Positions 16,868 to 25,413 of a stretch of DNA of 64,000 nt are shown here, in pieces. Origin of the DNA: JAKQDH01 sp029558835 (GTDB taxonomy: Bacteria; Planctomycetota; Phycisphaerae; UBA1845); NCBI GenBank assembly GCA_035356615.1, contig DAOQSN010000021.1:1-64000 (forward strand), read 5' to 3'. Every line of letters starts with the position of its first letter. Position 1 is the first letter of the stretch. The position numbers and the translations under genes were made by a program. Below the pieces are notes generated by a model. The model saw only the letters and a program-made list of their open reading frames with translations, was not told the origin of the DNA and did not search any database.

Positions 16868-17180
16868 AAAAGGTGTCAGGATGATTTTTTTGGAGAGCGT
16901 GTCGCGAGGATTCGACTTTCTCCCAGGGATCGACCTCGGGGGAAGGGCGTGCAGGACGTGGTCCTGGGGTGAGTGTCACGCAGGACAAAGCCGCGGATGG
17001 TGTATCATCTGCTGAACGCGCGGGTGATGCGCCTCACAGTGTTGAACAACGGCGTCAAGCACACGTCCCCACGTGAGAAATCAAGAGAATCATCCTGACA
17101 ACTTTTGCTCACAGTGTTGAACAACGGCGCCAAGCGCACTCCCGCCGTGAGAAATCAAGAAAATCATCCTGACACCTTTT
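16868..17180. repeat. MITE-like element with 21-bp terminal inverted repeats and an internal direct duplication
   Basis: The left end AAAAGGTGTCAGGATGATTT (from 16868) is repeated in inverted form at the right end (17160-17180), 21 bases perfect. Inside the right half are two direct copies of about 73 bases, 17033-17106 and 17108-17180, both starting CTCACAGTGTTGAACAACGG and ending in the CATCCTGACA terminal motif. No transposase is encoded. The element fills most of the convergent gap between the peptidase and the glycosyltransferase-TPR gene. Confidence 0.7.
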
Positions 17181-17231
17181 TCCGCATCGCGGGCGCGCCC
17201 GCCGCACTCGCGCTGCGCCGCGCGCGAACCG

Positions 17232-19763
17232 CTACTGTCTGGACGCGCCGGCTTGGTAGCCGTGTAGTCGGCCCTCGATGGCTGCGGCCAAGTCCGAGTG
17301 GCCCTGGTTGCGGGCAAGGTCGAGGGCCCGCTGGGCGGTCGACACGGCTTCCTGCCAACGGCCACAAGCAGCGTAAGCGGCGGCCAGCGTGTCCAGCGAA
17401 ACGGCGTCGTTCTCCCCCGTCAGGTGGCACAGATGCAGGGCCAAGTCGAGAGCCACCGGGCCGTCCCGCAAATTCTCTTGAGGGCAGGTCGCCAGCAGCC
17501 AAGCGACGCGCTGCACAGTGGCCGCGTCCGGCTCGAACTGCCAGAGACCCGCACGATACTGTTCGAGGGCCCCTTCATACTCACCTTGTCGCGCCAGCGC
17601 GTCACCCAGATGGACCCGGAGTTGGCCGCTGGGCGGCAGCAGCTCCAGCGCGAAGCGGTAGTGCGGCACGGCCTCGGCCGGCCGGTCGGCGGTGAGCAGG
17701 GCTTCGGCCAATCCGGCGTGGGCTTCCGGGGAAAACGGGTCGCGCGTCAGCGCCTCACGGTACGCGGCAATTGCTTCGGGGAGATGGTCCTGCCGGCGGA
17801 GCAGATCACCGTAAAGGTAGCGGGCCTCGGCGGAATCGGGATCCAACGCCATCGCCTGCCGGAAGTGGTCGGCGGCCGGGTCGAAGCGGCCCTGCCGGGC
17901 GTAGACCTGAGCAAGCTGAGTACGGGCGGCCGCGTAGTCGGAATCCAGGGCAAGCGCCCGTTGCAGATGCCGCTCCGCTTCGGCGAAGCGCCCGGTCGTA
18001 GCGTACCTCGCCCCGACGGACATCTCCAGCTCCGCCCGGAAGTTCACGTGGTCCGTCGACGTGGTAATGGGCCAGTTGATGACGACCGCAGCCACGGCGA
18101 AGGCGATGCCCACGCGCACGGCAAGGCCCCCGTCGCTGCCCGCACCCGCCCCGTCGCTGCCCGCACCCACCCCGTCGCTGCCCGCAATCGCCTGAGGTCC
18201 AGGCACGCGCTCGTAAGCCCCTCTCCCCCTCTGGGGGAGAGGGCAGGGTGAGGGGGTTCTGAGCCGGCCGGCGAACCCTTGGGCGACCCATACAACCCCG
18301 ACGGCGGCGAACAGAACCACGACCGGCATCAACGGCAGGCGATGCCGCGCGCTGACGAAGAACGCCACAACGGACAGCCCGTAGACGGCCGCGTACGCCA
18401 GCAATCCCCAGCGGAAGTTGACGCCGCTCGCGATCGCGACACGCCGGCTGACGACCACACCGATGACGGCCAGCGGGCCCACCACGCCCAGCGGGAAACC
18501 GAACGGTCCCGCTCGCCAGAGCAGCACACTGAGCAGGTGCGAGAAATCCCGGTAGACATAGGCGTCCACGTTCCGCGGGACCTCGCGGGCATTGACAAGT
18601 TGCAGCGTCTTGCGTGCCAGTCCCCGCAGGAAGCCGAGCGGGTCGTCACGCAGGTACGCAAGCGCCTGGCGCAGGAAGTAACGGTCCATCCCGCCGGCCG
18701 TCATGTTCCCCTCGACGAGGAACGAGCGGGTCAGGCGCTGCCAGTACTCGCCGGGGCGGATGGCCACGGTCCGGTCGGCGTCGGGGTTGTTGCCCACGTA
18801 GAAGTTGATGCCGCCGTTGGTGGAGATCAGCACGAACTGCCGGCTCACGGCGTAGTTGCGTACGGCGATCGGCGCGATGACCAGCGCCATTCCGAGGCAG
18901 AGGCACGGGACGCTTGGAGTCCCTGACCCAGCCCCCCTCCCTCTCAGGGAGGGGTCGGGGGAGGGTCGAGCCACGACGACATCCCCCCTCACCCTGCCCT
19001 CTCCCCCAAGGGGGAGAGGGGTCCCGTCAGGCGCTCCTTGCAGGCAGGGTTCGCGGCGCCGGCCGAGGACTGCGCGCCCGAACTCCCCCGCGACCGCCAC
19101 GACCAACAGCAGCCCGGCGTTCGGCACGGTGGCCGCCCCCGCGCCGGCCACTGCACCCAGCGCCAACCAACGCCACCAGCGTGGGCACTCCAGGCAGCCC
19201 AGCCAAAGCACCAGGCCCAGCAGACCCCAGAAGGTGGCCAGTCCCGTCGGCAACAACTGCGTGCTGAGAAACACGAACGGCCCGTAGACGGCGAGGATCA
19301 GCCCGGCCACCAGACCGACACGCGGAGTGAACGTCCGCGCGCCCAGGTGAAGGAGCAGTACGCAGTTGGCTACGGCGATGCCGGCCAGCAGCAGCTTGGC
19401 GGCCACGATGCTGACACCGACCGTGCGATAGAGGATGCCCAACAGCAAGGGGAACAGCGGCGGCTGCCAGAACGGCCCATCGGCGAGCGACCCACCGGCG
19501 GCGAAGCGTACGGCCGCGTCGTGGTAGACACCGGCGTCGACGACGGGCACCAGGAAGCTGGGGTCGCTCGACTCGCGGGCGTAACCCGCCCCTGCGCCAC
19601 CCCGCGCCGGTGCGGCACTGCAGTACCCCTCGGCGAGGTACACAAGCTGGACAACGAGGGCCACGCCGGCCACCACCAGCGCGGACCCGAGCCGGCGCGC
19701 GGCAGTCCGCGCCGGGCGTGCAGCACCGATGAGACCAGAAGGCATGTCCGAGGCGTCAGCCAT
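17232..19763 (-). CDS. Membrane glycosyltransferase-like (GT39/PMT type) protein with C-terminal TPR domain
   Basis: 843 aa from the ATG at 19763 (MADASDM), which has CGGAAG upstream. The longer frame to 19952 would translate a repeat cluster. Residues about 20-540 hold roughly ten hydrophobic segments and resemble dolichyl-phosphate-mannose type glycosyltransferases (YHDAAVRFAAGG, then FYVGNNPDADRT in the luminal region). Residues about 575-843 carry tandem TPRs such as HLQRALALDSDYAAARTQLA and AIAAYREALTRDPFSPEAHA. Two dispersed palindromic repeats are inserted in frame, at 18926-19030 (about residues 245-279) and 18201-18262 (about 500-520), the second next to a threefold AGSDG tandem. They add low-complexity loops without breaking the frame. 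Function as a glycosyl transfer or envelope assembly protein is inferred only. Confidence 0.75.
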   Translation of the reverse strand: MADASDMPSGLIGAARPARTAARRLGSALVVAGVALVVQLVYLAEGYCSAAPARGGAGAGYARESSDPSFLVPVVDAGVYHDAAVRFAAGGSLADGPFWQPPLFPLLLGILYRTVGVSIVAAKLLLAGIAVANCVLLLHLGARTFTPRVGLVAGLILAVYGPFVFLSTQLLPTGLATFWGLLGLVLWLGCLECPRWWRWLALGAVAGAGAATVPNAGLLLVVAVAGEFGRAVLGRRREPCLQGAPDGTPLPLGGEGRVRGDVVVARPSPDPSLRGRGAGSGTPSVPCLCLGMALVIAPIAVRNYAVSRQFVLISTNGGINFYVGNNPDADRTVAIRPGEYWQRLTRSFLVEGNMTAGGMDRYFLRQALAYLRDDPLGFLRGLARKTLQLVNAREVPRNVDAYVYRDFSHLLSVLLWRAGPFGFPLGVVGPLAVIGVVVSRRVAIASGVNFRWGLLAYAAVYGLSVVAFFVSARHRLPLMPVVVLFAAVGVVWVAQGFAGRLRTPSPCPLPQRGRGAYERVPGPQAIAGSDGVGAGSDGAGAGSDGGLAVRVGIAFAVAAVVINWPITTSTDHVNFRAELEMSVGARYATTGRFAEAERHLQRALALDSDYAAARTQLAQVYARQGRFDPAADHFRQAMALDPDSAEARYLYGDLLRRQDHLPEAIAAYREALTRDPFSPEAHAGLAEALLTADRPAEAVPHYRFALELLPPSGQLRVHLGDALARQGEYEGALEQYRAGLWQFEPDAATVQRVAWLLATCPQENLRDGPVALDLALHLCHLTGENDAVSLDTLAAAYAACGRWQEAVSTAQRALDLARNQGHSDLAAAIEGRLHGYQAGASRQ
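18201..18262. repeat. REP-like palindromic repeat inside a gene
   Basis: CCCCTCTCCCCCTCTGGGGG followed by AGAGGGCAGGGTGAGGGG; its relative lies at 18926-19030 in the opposite arrangement. It is flanked at 18131-18190 by three tandem copies of CCGTCGCTGCCCGCA. It is read in frame as PSPCPLPQRGRG in the host gene. Confidence 0.65.
18926..19030. repeat. Pair of REP-like palindromic repeats inside a gene
   Basis: CCCTCCCTCTCAGGGAGGG is followed about 30 bases later by CCTGCCCTCTCCCCCAAGGG. Both are imperfect palindromes and are translated in frame (PSPDPSLRGRG, PLPLGGEGRVRG) within the glycosyltransferase-TPR gene. Confidence 0.6.
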
Positions 19764-19839
19764 GCGCAGCTTCCGGGTGGGGAACGCCCCGGAGCGAAGG
19801 GTACCACAACTGCGCGCGCGAGCCACGGGGCGGGCACAG

Positions 19840-20300
19840 GTGAATCGCGAAGAGCGAAGAGCGAATGAAGAAGGGGGGGCACGCTGCCCCGACCCGAGCC
19901 CGAGCGGAAGCGAGCGGGCAACCAGCGCTGTGCACCCCCGCAGGGGGTGCAAGTCGCTAGCCCAGGGCGAAAGCCCTGGGAAACCGGGAATGCTCCTTCT
20001 CTATGCAAGCCCCGGAGGGGGCGACGGAGGTGACCTCAACGCTACGCTGCATGGCACACTCCGTCGTCCTCCGGGGCTTACGGGGAGATTAGGAAGAAGG
20101 CGCCTGTACCAGGGTTTGGAAAACCCTGGCAACGAACGTCGGCCCTTCCAGGGCCGCAGAGCCAAACGCCATCCGAGCCCGAGCGGAAGCGAGGGGGCAC
20201 AGGTGAATAGCGAAGAGCGAATGAGGAAGGGGGTCGCTGTCCCGAACCGGCCCCGAGCGGAAGCGAGCGGGCAATGACCGAGCCCGAACTCAAGCGAGCG
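19840..20300. repeat. Cluster of short dispersed repeats
   Basis: The gap holds: GTGAATCGCGAAGAGCGAAG (19841) and GTGAATAGCGAAGAGCGAAT (20201), with a relative inverted near 61930; four copies of CCGAGC(GGAA)GCGAGCGGG-type hairpins (19902, 20170, 20253, 20280); CCCAGGGCGAAAGCCCTGGG (19961-19980), a perfect hairpin; and AGGGTTTGGAAAACCCTGG (about 20112). No gene is present between 19764 and 20450 apart from this. Confidence 0.65.
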
Positions 20301-20450
20301 GGCCCCGCCGGCGGGGTTTGGAAACCGCGCGCGGGGTCAATACAATCCACCGGTTGGTGCGATGAGCGGGTCGCGTCGGACCCGCTCGACTCAAGATTCA
20401 CAAGGCCCGGCCGGCGTTTGGTCACGCGGGCGGGCCGGGAGAACGCAGCC

Positions 20451-21311
20451 ATGAGGCGTACCAGCCGATTCGGAACGGGCGTGGGGACGGTGCTGGCGGC
20501 GCTGCCGGCCGTCGGGATGCTGGCGGGGTGCGATCCGATCTCGGTGGCCCCGACGTGTCCCGGCGAGTTGCGGGTCGGGGAAACGATCGGGCTGTTGGCC
20601 AACCCGACGAATCCCGGGGCGATCCCCAGCTACCAGTGGATGGTGCTGCCCAGCTCGGCCGGCATATTCGCCAATGCCCGGGCAGAGAACACGACTTTCC
20701 AGGCTCTGCGGGAAGGTCAGATCATCATCCGGCTGGCGGCCAGTGACGGACTGTACCAGGACGTCGAGTCGTGCGTGGTGACGGTCGCGGGGGTGGTGGG
20801 GCTGGCGGTGTCGCTGACGGCCGACCCGGCCGCCGCGCACGTCGGTGACCTCGTGACCCTGACGTGTACCAGCGTGGGCGAGGCGGAACTGACCGAGCTG
20901 TCGATCACCAAGCTCGAAGGACCCGAGGTGGTCCTGACGGAGGTCTCGGAGGGCGTGGCGACGTTCGCGGCCCCGACCCAGCTTGGGGACATCAGCTTCC
21001 GCTGTGTGGGTGCGGACGCCACCGGCGAACTCAGCGAGACCGCGCTGGTGACGGTCCGCGTGAGCCCGGTGCCCAGCGACAACGACAACGGCAACACGAA
21101 CGGCAACGACAACGACAATGCGAATGCCAACGACAACGGCAACGCTAACGACAACGACAATGCCAACGGCAATGGCAACGCGAATAGCAACGACAACGGC
21201 AATTCGAATGCCAACGACAATACCAACGGCAATGCGAACGCCAATGCCAATGGCAATGCGAACGCGAACCTGAACGCTAACGTTAATCAGAACACCAACG
21301 ACAATGCGTAG
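20451..21311 (+). CDS. Lipoprotein with Asn/Asp/Gly-rich C-terminal tail
   Basis: 286 aa from the ATG at 20451, with GGGAG nine bases upstream; the frame upstream is repeat sequence. The signal peptide ends in a good lipobox (GMLAGC), so it should be lipid-anchored. Residues 25-205 contain two Ig-like or PKD-like beta-sandwich units (YQWMVLPSSAGIFANARAENT is the clearest, then SLTADPAAAHVGDLVTL). The last about 75 residues are almost only Asn, Asp, Ala, Gly and Thr in NDNxNxN pattern, a low-complexity tail known from planctomycete surface proteins. It may act as a spacer or bind divalent cations. It is followed after 69 bases by superoxide dismutase. Confidence 0.8.
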   Translation: MRRTSRFGTGVGTVLAALPAVGMLAGCDPISVAPTCPGELRVGETIGLLANPTNPGAIPSYQWMVLPSSAGIFANARAENTTFQALREGQIIIRLAASDGLYQDVESCVVTVAGVVGLAVSLTADPAAAHVGDLVTLTCTSVGEAELTELSITKLEGPEVVLTEVSEGVATFAAPTQLGDISFRCVGADATGELSETALVTVRVSPVPSDNDNGNTNGNDNDNANANDNGNANDNDNANGNGNANSNDNGNSNANDNTNGNANANANGNANANLNANVNQNTNDNA

Positions 21312-21380
21312 TTGAGCGAAGGTATGGACCGCCGGTCAGCGGTTGGGGGAACATGGGTTCTCCCGAAAGGAGTAAACATC

Positions 21381-21992
21381 ATGGCACACGAACTGCCCGA
21401 ACTGCCGTATGCGTACAACGCCCTGGAACCTTACATCGATGAGCAGACGATGCGCGTCCATCATGACAAGCATCACGCGACGTACCTGGCCAAGTTCAAG
21501 GATGCGATCGGCAACCACACGGAGCTGCACAACAAGTCGGTCGAGGAGATTCTGGCGAACCTGACCACGTTGCCGGACAGCATCCGCACGGCCGTCCGCA
21601 ACCACGGCGGCGGGTACTACCATCACAACGTGTTCTGGACGAACTTAAGCCCCCAGGGCGGCGGCGAGCCGACGGGGGCGGTGGCCGAGGCGATCAAGAA
21701 GACCTTCGGCGGCTTCCCGGCGTTCAAGGAGAAGTTCACGGCGGCCGCCACCGGGGTCTTCGGCAGCGGCTGGGCGTGGCTCTGCGTCGACCGGAGCAGG
21801 AACCTCTCCATCGTGCAGACGCCGAACCAGGACTGCCCGCTCACGCAGGGCCTGACGCCGGTGCTGGCCCTCGACGTGTGGGAGCACGCGTATTACCTTA
21901 AGTACCAGAATCGTCGTCCGGACTACATCACCGCCTGGTGGAACGTGGTGAACTGGAAGGACGTCAACGACCGGTACACCAGGGCCAAGTAG
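21381..21992 (+). CDS. sodA: Superoxide dismutase, manganese type
   Basis: 203 aa from the ATG at 21381, with AAGGAG nine bases upstream. It converts superoxide to oxygen and hydrogen peroxide. Metal ligands are visible: His in MRVHHDKHH near residue 27, His in GGYYHHNVFW near 80, and Asp and His in DVWEHAYYLKY near 165. GGG-type residues before YYHHN and Gln in TPNQDCPL place it with the Mn-dependent or cambialistic group rather than the Fe group. No signal peptide, so cytoplasmic. A strong terminator follows at 22030-22063. Confidence 0.95.
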   Translation: MAHELPELPYAYNALEPYIDEQTMRVHHDKHHATYLAKFKDAIGNHTELHNKSVEEILANLTTLPDSIRTAVRNHGGGYYHHNVFWTNLSPQGGGEPTGAVAEAIKKTFGGFPAFKEKFTAAATGVFGSGWAWLCVDRSRNLSIVQTPNQDCPLTQGLTPVLALDVWEHAYYLKYQNRRPDYITAWWNVVNWKDVNDRYTRAK

Positions 21993-22029
21993 CCGCCACC
22001 GGGCCAGACAGGCGAGCCGCACGCGGGAC

Positions 22030-22063
22030 GACGGATCGGGCAGGGTGTCCGATCCGTCTCTTT
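22030..22063 (+). terminator. Intrinsic terminator after the superoxide dismutase gene
   Basis: GACGGATCGG (22030-22039) and CCGATCCGTC (22049-22058) form a perfect 10-bp stem with a 9-base loop, followed by TCTTT. Confidence 0.75.
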
Positions 22064-22083
22064 GCGCGGAGCCGAGGCAGCAC

Positions 22084-22827
22084 ATGACCCTACCTCAGCC
22101 GCCCATCTGGGACGCCGAGCGTCTCGCGGACCCGCACACGGCACCGGACAAGGCGCAGCGGGTACGAGCGATGTTCAATGCCATCGCCGGGCGCTACGAG
22201 CTGGTCAATCTGCTGTTCAGCCTGGGGATCGACGCCGGGTGGCGCCGGCGGGCGGTGGGTGTGGCCGGGATCACGGCCGCGGATGAGGTTCTCGATGTCG
22301 CCTGTGGAACGGGTGACTTCGCGCGCTGCTTCGCCCGGGCCGGGGCGGCCCGCGTGGTGGGGTGCGACTTCGCGCACGGGATGCTCCTGCGTGCCCGGGG
22401 CCGTCCGCGTGCGAAACTGGACTGGTGCGAGGCCGATGCCCTGCGGCTGCCCTTCGCCGACGGGGCCTTCTCCGTCACGTCGTGCGCGTTCGGCGTGCGT
22501 AACTTCACGGACTTGGCAAGCGGTCTGCGGGAGATGGGGCGGGTGCTGCGTTCCGGCGGTCGGGCGGTCATTCTCGAGTTCACGCGCCCGCGGCACGTGC
22601 TGGTCCGGCGCGTCTATGAGCTCTACGCCACTCGCCTGATGCCGGCGGCCGCCGGGCTGGTCAGCGGCGACCGCACGGGGGCCTATCGCTACCTGCCCCG
22701 CTCAGTGGTATGTTTCCTTTCGGCAGAGCAGACGGTGGCCGCCCTGCGCGAGGCGGGTTTCGCCCAAGTACGCGCGGTGCCCCTGACGCTGGGTATCGTG
22801 ACGGTGTACGTGGCGGTGCGTGAGTAA
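22084..22827 (+). CDS. ubiE: UbiE/MenG-type quinone C-methyltransferase
   Basis: 247 aa from the ATG at 22084 (MTLPQPPIW), preceded by GAGG seven bases upstream. It methylates the ring of demethylmenaquinone (or the ubiquinone precursor) with S-adenosylmethionine. UbiE signatures are RYELVNLLFSLGIDAGWRR near residue 36, motif I DVACGTGDFARCF near 72, and ITSCAFGVRNF near 137, followed by EMGRVLRSGG. The stop overlaps the next start (TAATG), beginning an operon with a membrane TPR protein, ubiX and ubiA. Confidence 0.93.
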   Translation: MTLPQPPIWDAERLADPHTAPDKAQRVRAMFNAIAGRYELVNLLFSLGIDAGWRRRAVGVAGITAADEVLDVACGTGDFARCFARAGAARVVGCDFAHGMLLRARGRPRAKLDWCEADALRLPFADGAFSVTSCAFGVRNFTDLASGLREMGRVLRSGGRAVILEFTRPRHVLVRRVYELYATRLMPAAAGLVSGDRTGAYRYLPRSVVCFLSAEQTVAALREAGFAQVRAVPLTLGIVTVYVAVRE

Positions 22828-24761
22828 TGGCCAACGCCCATCCGACAACCGAGACGTCGGCTCGAATCGCCGCAGGTGCGTCCGCCGGGACGGCCCCACC
22901 GGTCGGCGTCAACGCCGCGCCCGCCCCCCTGCGCTACGACGTGTGGTCCTGGCCGGGGCGCAAGTACCGAGTGCGGGCGGCCGTGCTGCTGGGCGTGAAC
23001 GTTGTGCTGTTCGTCGGTCTGGGCAGCTTCGCGTTCTGGCTGCGCAGCGGGGTGGCGTTCGCGCCGGCGCTCGATAACTACTGGACGATCTGGGCGCAGT
23101 CCTTTCAGTTCCTGGGCGACAATCCGGTAACCCTGCAATCGATGCTGGTGGCGCCGATCAACGTGCGGGACGTGCCAATGCAGATTCCCATCGTGGGGCT
23201 GCTGATGGCCGCGATGATCTCGATTCCCATCCTGGTGGCCATTCTCTACCGCTTCTGGGCGAGCCTGCCGTTTCTGGCGGTGCTGGCGTTCGTGGCGATG
23301 ATGCCGTGGCTGGCGATCACGATGCTGGTGTCCTGCGCGATGGTGTCGGCGCGGCCGTTGCGTTTCTCGTTCCGGTTCATGTCGGCGCTGCTGGCGCTGG
23401 TTCCCGCGGTGATCTACCTGACGCTGGCGTCACGCGGGAGGGTGGATATCGGTGGAGCGGCCTTCGACCCGGCGGACCAGATCAAGCTGGTGGCGCCGTG
23501 GGTGCTGGCGATCGTGGCGGCCGCCGCCGGCTTCGCGCTGGTGTTGACCCTTGCCCGCGCCGTCAACTATCGTCCCGGAGCGGTGACGCCTCTGCTGGTG
23601 ATGCTGTTTGCGCTGCCCATGGCGCTGTTCGAGGTGCACGTCGGGCGTGATGAGTTGTACTACCGGCTCCTGGCGGCGCGCGATCGGCAGGACTTCGCCG
23701 ACGTGGACGCCGACCAGCCGCTGCAAGCCTGGGCCGCCCGCGAGTACTTCCGCCGGCAGCAGCCGGACGTCACCTTCCAGCAGGTGCGGGACCACGCTGA
23801 GCAACTTTGGGCCTTCGCGCTGACGACGGATATCGCACCGTACGCCTCGGAACTCGCGCGCGTGCAGACGGATTTCGCGCTGCGGTGCGAGGCGTTTCTG
23901 CGGCAGTTTCCCACCAGTCGGTACGTGGCCAACGTGCTGTTCCTCAAGGCGCGGGCGCTGGACCGCCGGGTGGACCCGATCGCGTTCCGGACGACGAAGT
24001 GGATCCGCTTCTATGATGACTTCCCCGCGCGGGCGTCGCGGGAGACGTGGCGGACGCTGGCTGAACTGCAGCCGGCATCGCCGTTGACGGCCATCGCCTG
24101 GCTGCGCCTGGCCCAACTGGACGCCCGCGAGGGCGACGTGGACCGGGCGCTCGAGAAGCTGGAACGCTTGCGCCGGGAGTTCGCGGCGGCCGGCTGGGGC
24201 GAACTGAACGATACGGTCGCGGACGGCTCGCGCGGTCCGTTCGACCGGCGCAGCCCCGAAGCGGCCTTGCCCGTGCCCTTGGCGCGTGCCACGCTGGAAG
24301 CGGGACGGCTCTACGACCTGCTCAAGCAGAACCGCGATCCGATCTACGCTTACGATCCGATCGGGGTGCCGCGGCGCGCGACGGGCCCGCTCAAGTTCGG
24401 CCTGCTGCACCTGCACCCCCGCCACGAACGCTACCTCGAAAACCTGCAAGCCCTCAAGCAGGCGTACCCCAACTGCCAGATCGAGGACAACATCGACCTG
24501 GAGATCGCCAAGGTCACGCCGGACGCGCGCGGCCGGGCGGCCATGCTGACGAAGCTGCTGGAGCGTTTCCCCGAGCGGGACGCCGTGCCGGAAGCCCTGT
24601 ACCAGTTGGGCTGTGCCTACCGCGAACTGGGCGACGGGTCGAAGGCGCAGGAGCAATTCGCCCGGCTTAAGCGCGATTACCCGCGTTCGATCTGGGCACA
24701 GCAGGCGTCACTCCAGCGCCAGCCGCCCGCCAGCGGTCTGCTGACGGATGCCAGACCGTGA
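22827..24761 (+). CDS. Membrane protein with periplasmic or cytoplasmic TPR-like domain
   Basis: 644 aa. The start overlaps the stop of ubiE, and its own stop overlaps the ubiX start (GTGA), so it is firmly inside the operon. Six or seven hydrophobic segments lie between residues 50 and 275 (VLLGVNVVLFVGLGSFAFWL, IVGLLMAAMISIPILVAIL, LAVLAFVAMMPWLAI and others). Residues about 290-640 are helical and resemble tol-pal/YbgF style TPRs: CEAFLRQFPTSRYVANVLFL, LLERFPERDAVPEALYQLG and QFARLKRDYPRSIWA. No enzyme family is recognised. A scaffold in the membrane for the neighbouring quinone enzymes is possible but unsupported. Confidence 0.75.
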   Translation: MANAHPTTETSARIAAGASAGTAPPVGVNAAPAPLRYDVWSWPGRKYRVRAAVLLGVNVVLFVGLGSFAFWLRSGVAFAPALDNYWTIWAQSFQFLGDNPVTLQSMLVAPINVRDVPMQIPIVGLLMAAMISIPILVAILYRFWASLPFLAVLAFVAMMPWLAITMLVSCAMVSARPLRFSFRFMSALLALVPAVIYLTLASRGRVDIGGAAFDPADQIKLVAPWVLAIVAAAAGFALVLTLARAVNYRPGAVTPLLVMLFALPMALFEVHVGRDELYYRLLAARDRQDFADVDADQPLQAWAAREYFRRQQPDVTFQQVRDHAEQLWAFALTTDIAPYASELARVQTDFALRCEAFLRQFPTSRYVANVLFLKARALDRRVDPIAFRTTKWIRFYDDFPARASRETWRTLAELQPASPLTAIAWLRLAQLDAREGDVDRALEKLERLRREFAAAGWGELNDTVADGSRGPFDRRSPEAALPVPLARATLEAGRLYDLLKQNRDPIYAYDPIGVPRRATGPLKFGLLHLHPRHERYLENLQALKQAYPNCQIEDNIDLEIAKVTPDARGRAAMLTKLLERFPERDAVPEALYQLGCAYRELGDGSKAQEQFARLKRDYPRSIWAQQASLQRQPPASGLLTDARP

Positions 24762-25411
24762 CACCACGCGAACGGCCAAACTACGATCCGAAGGACCTGC
24801 GGCGGATCGTCGTCGGCATCACCGGCGCGAGCGGCGCCGCCTACGCCCGGCGACTGCTCGAAGTCCTGGGTACCACGCCGATCGAAGTGCACCTGATCGT
24901 CACCCCCCACGGGGAGCGGCTCTGGCAGGAGGAACTGCCGGAGACGGACACTCCAGCGGTGGTGCTCACCGGTGCCCCGTCGGCACGCCTCGTTCGCCAC
25001 ACCTGCGACGACGTCGGGGCTCTGCCGGCCAGCGGTTCCTTTCAGACCGACGGCATGGTGGTCTGCCCGTGCAGTATGAACACGCTGGCGAAGGTGGCCG
25101 CGGGCATGTCCGGCAACCTGCTCGAGCGTGCGGCGGCCGTAACACTGAAAGAGCGCCGCCCGCTGATCCTCGTGCCGCGGGAGATGCCCTGGACGCGCCT
25201 CGATCTGCTCAACGCCCTGCGCTTGCAGGAGGCCGGCGCGGTGATCTGCCCCGCCTGCCCGGGCTTCTATCTGCACCCTCAATCGGTCGCGGACCTGGTG
25301 GACTTCGTCGTGGGCAAGGTGCTGGACCTGCTGGGTGTCCCCCACCCGCTCGCCACGCGCTGGAAGCCGGGCGGCACCGCGCGCCCCGCGCGAGAAGACG
25401 GCAAGAGTTGA
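24758..25411 (+). CDS. ubiX: UbiX-type flavin prenyltransferase
   Basis: 217 aa with a GTG start overlapping the previous stop by four bases. UbiX makes prenylated FMN, the cofactor of UbiD-family decarboxylases. FMN-binding marks are VVGITGASGAAYARRLLE near residue 18 and CPCSMNTLAKVAAGMSGNLL near 106, with LVPREMPW and CPACPGFY following. In a menaquinone (futalosine) context the homologue is called MqnM. No ubiD/mqnL homologue lies in the window. Confidence 0.93.
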   Translation: MTPRERPNYDPKDLRRIVVGITGASGAAYARRLLEVLGTTPIEVHLIVTPHGERLWQEELPETDTPAVVLTGAPSARLVRHTCDDVGALPASGSFQTDGMVVCPCSMNTLAKVAAGMSGNLLERAAAVTLKERRPLILVPREMPWTRLDLLNALRLQEAGAVICPACPGFYLHPQSVADLVDFVVGKVLDLLGVPHPLATRWKPGGTARPAREDGKS

Positions 25412-25413
25412 GC

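Noticed and set aside
17033..17180. CRISPR array with two repeats
   Set aside because: The duplicated unit is about 73 bases, adjacent with no spacer, and tied to the terminal inverted repeat of a MITE-like element.
21083..21308. CRISPR-like or minisatellite array
   Set aside because: The near-repeats are codons of an open frame (NDNxN) without spacers; it is protein low complexity.
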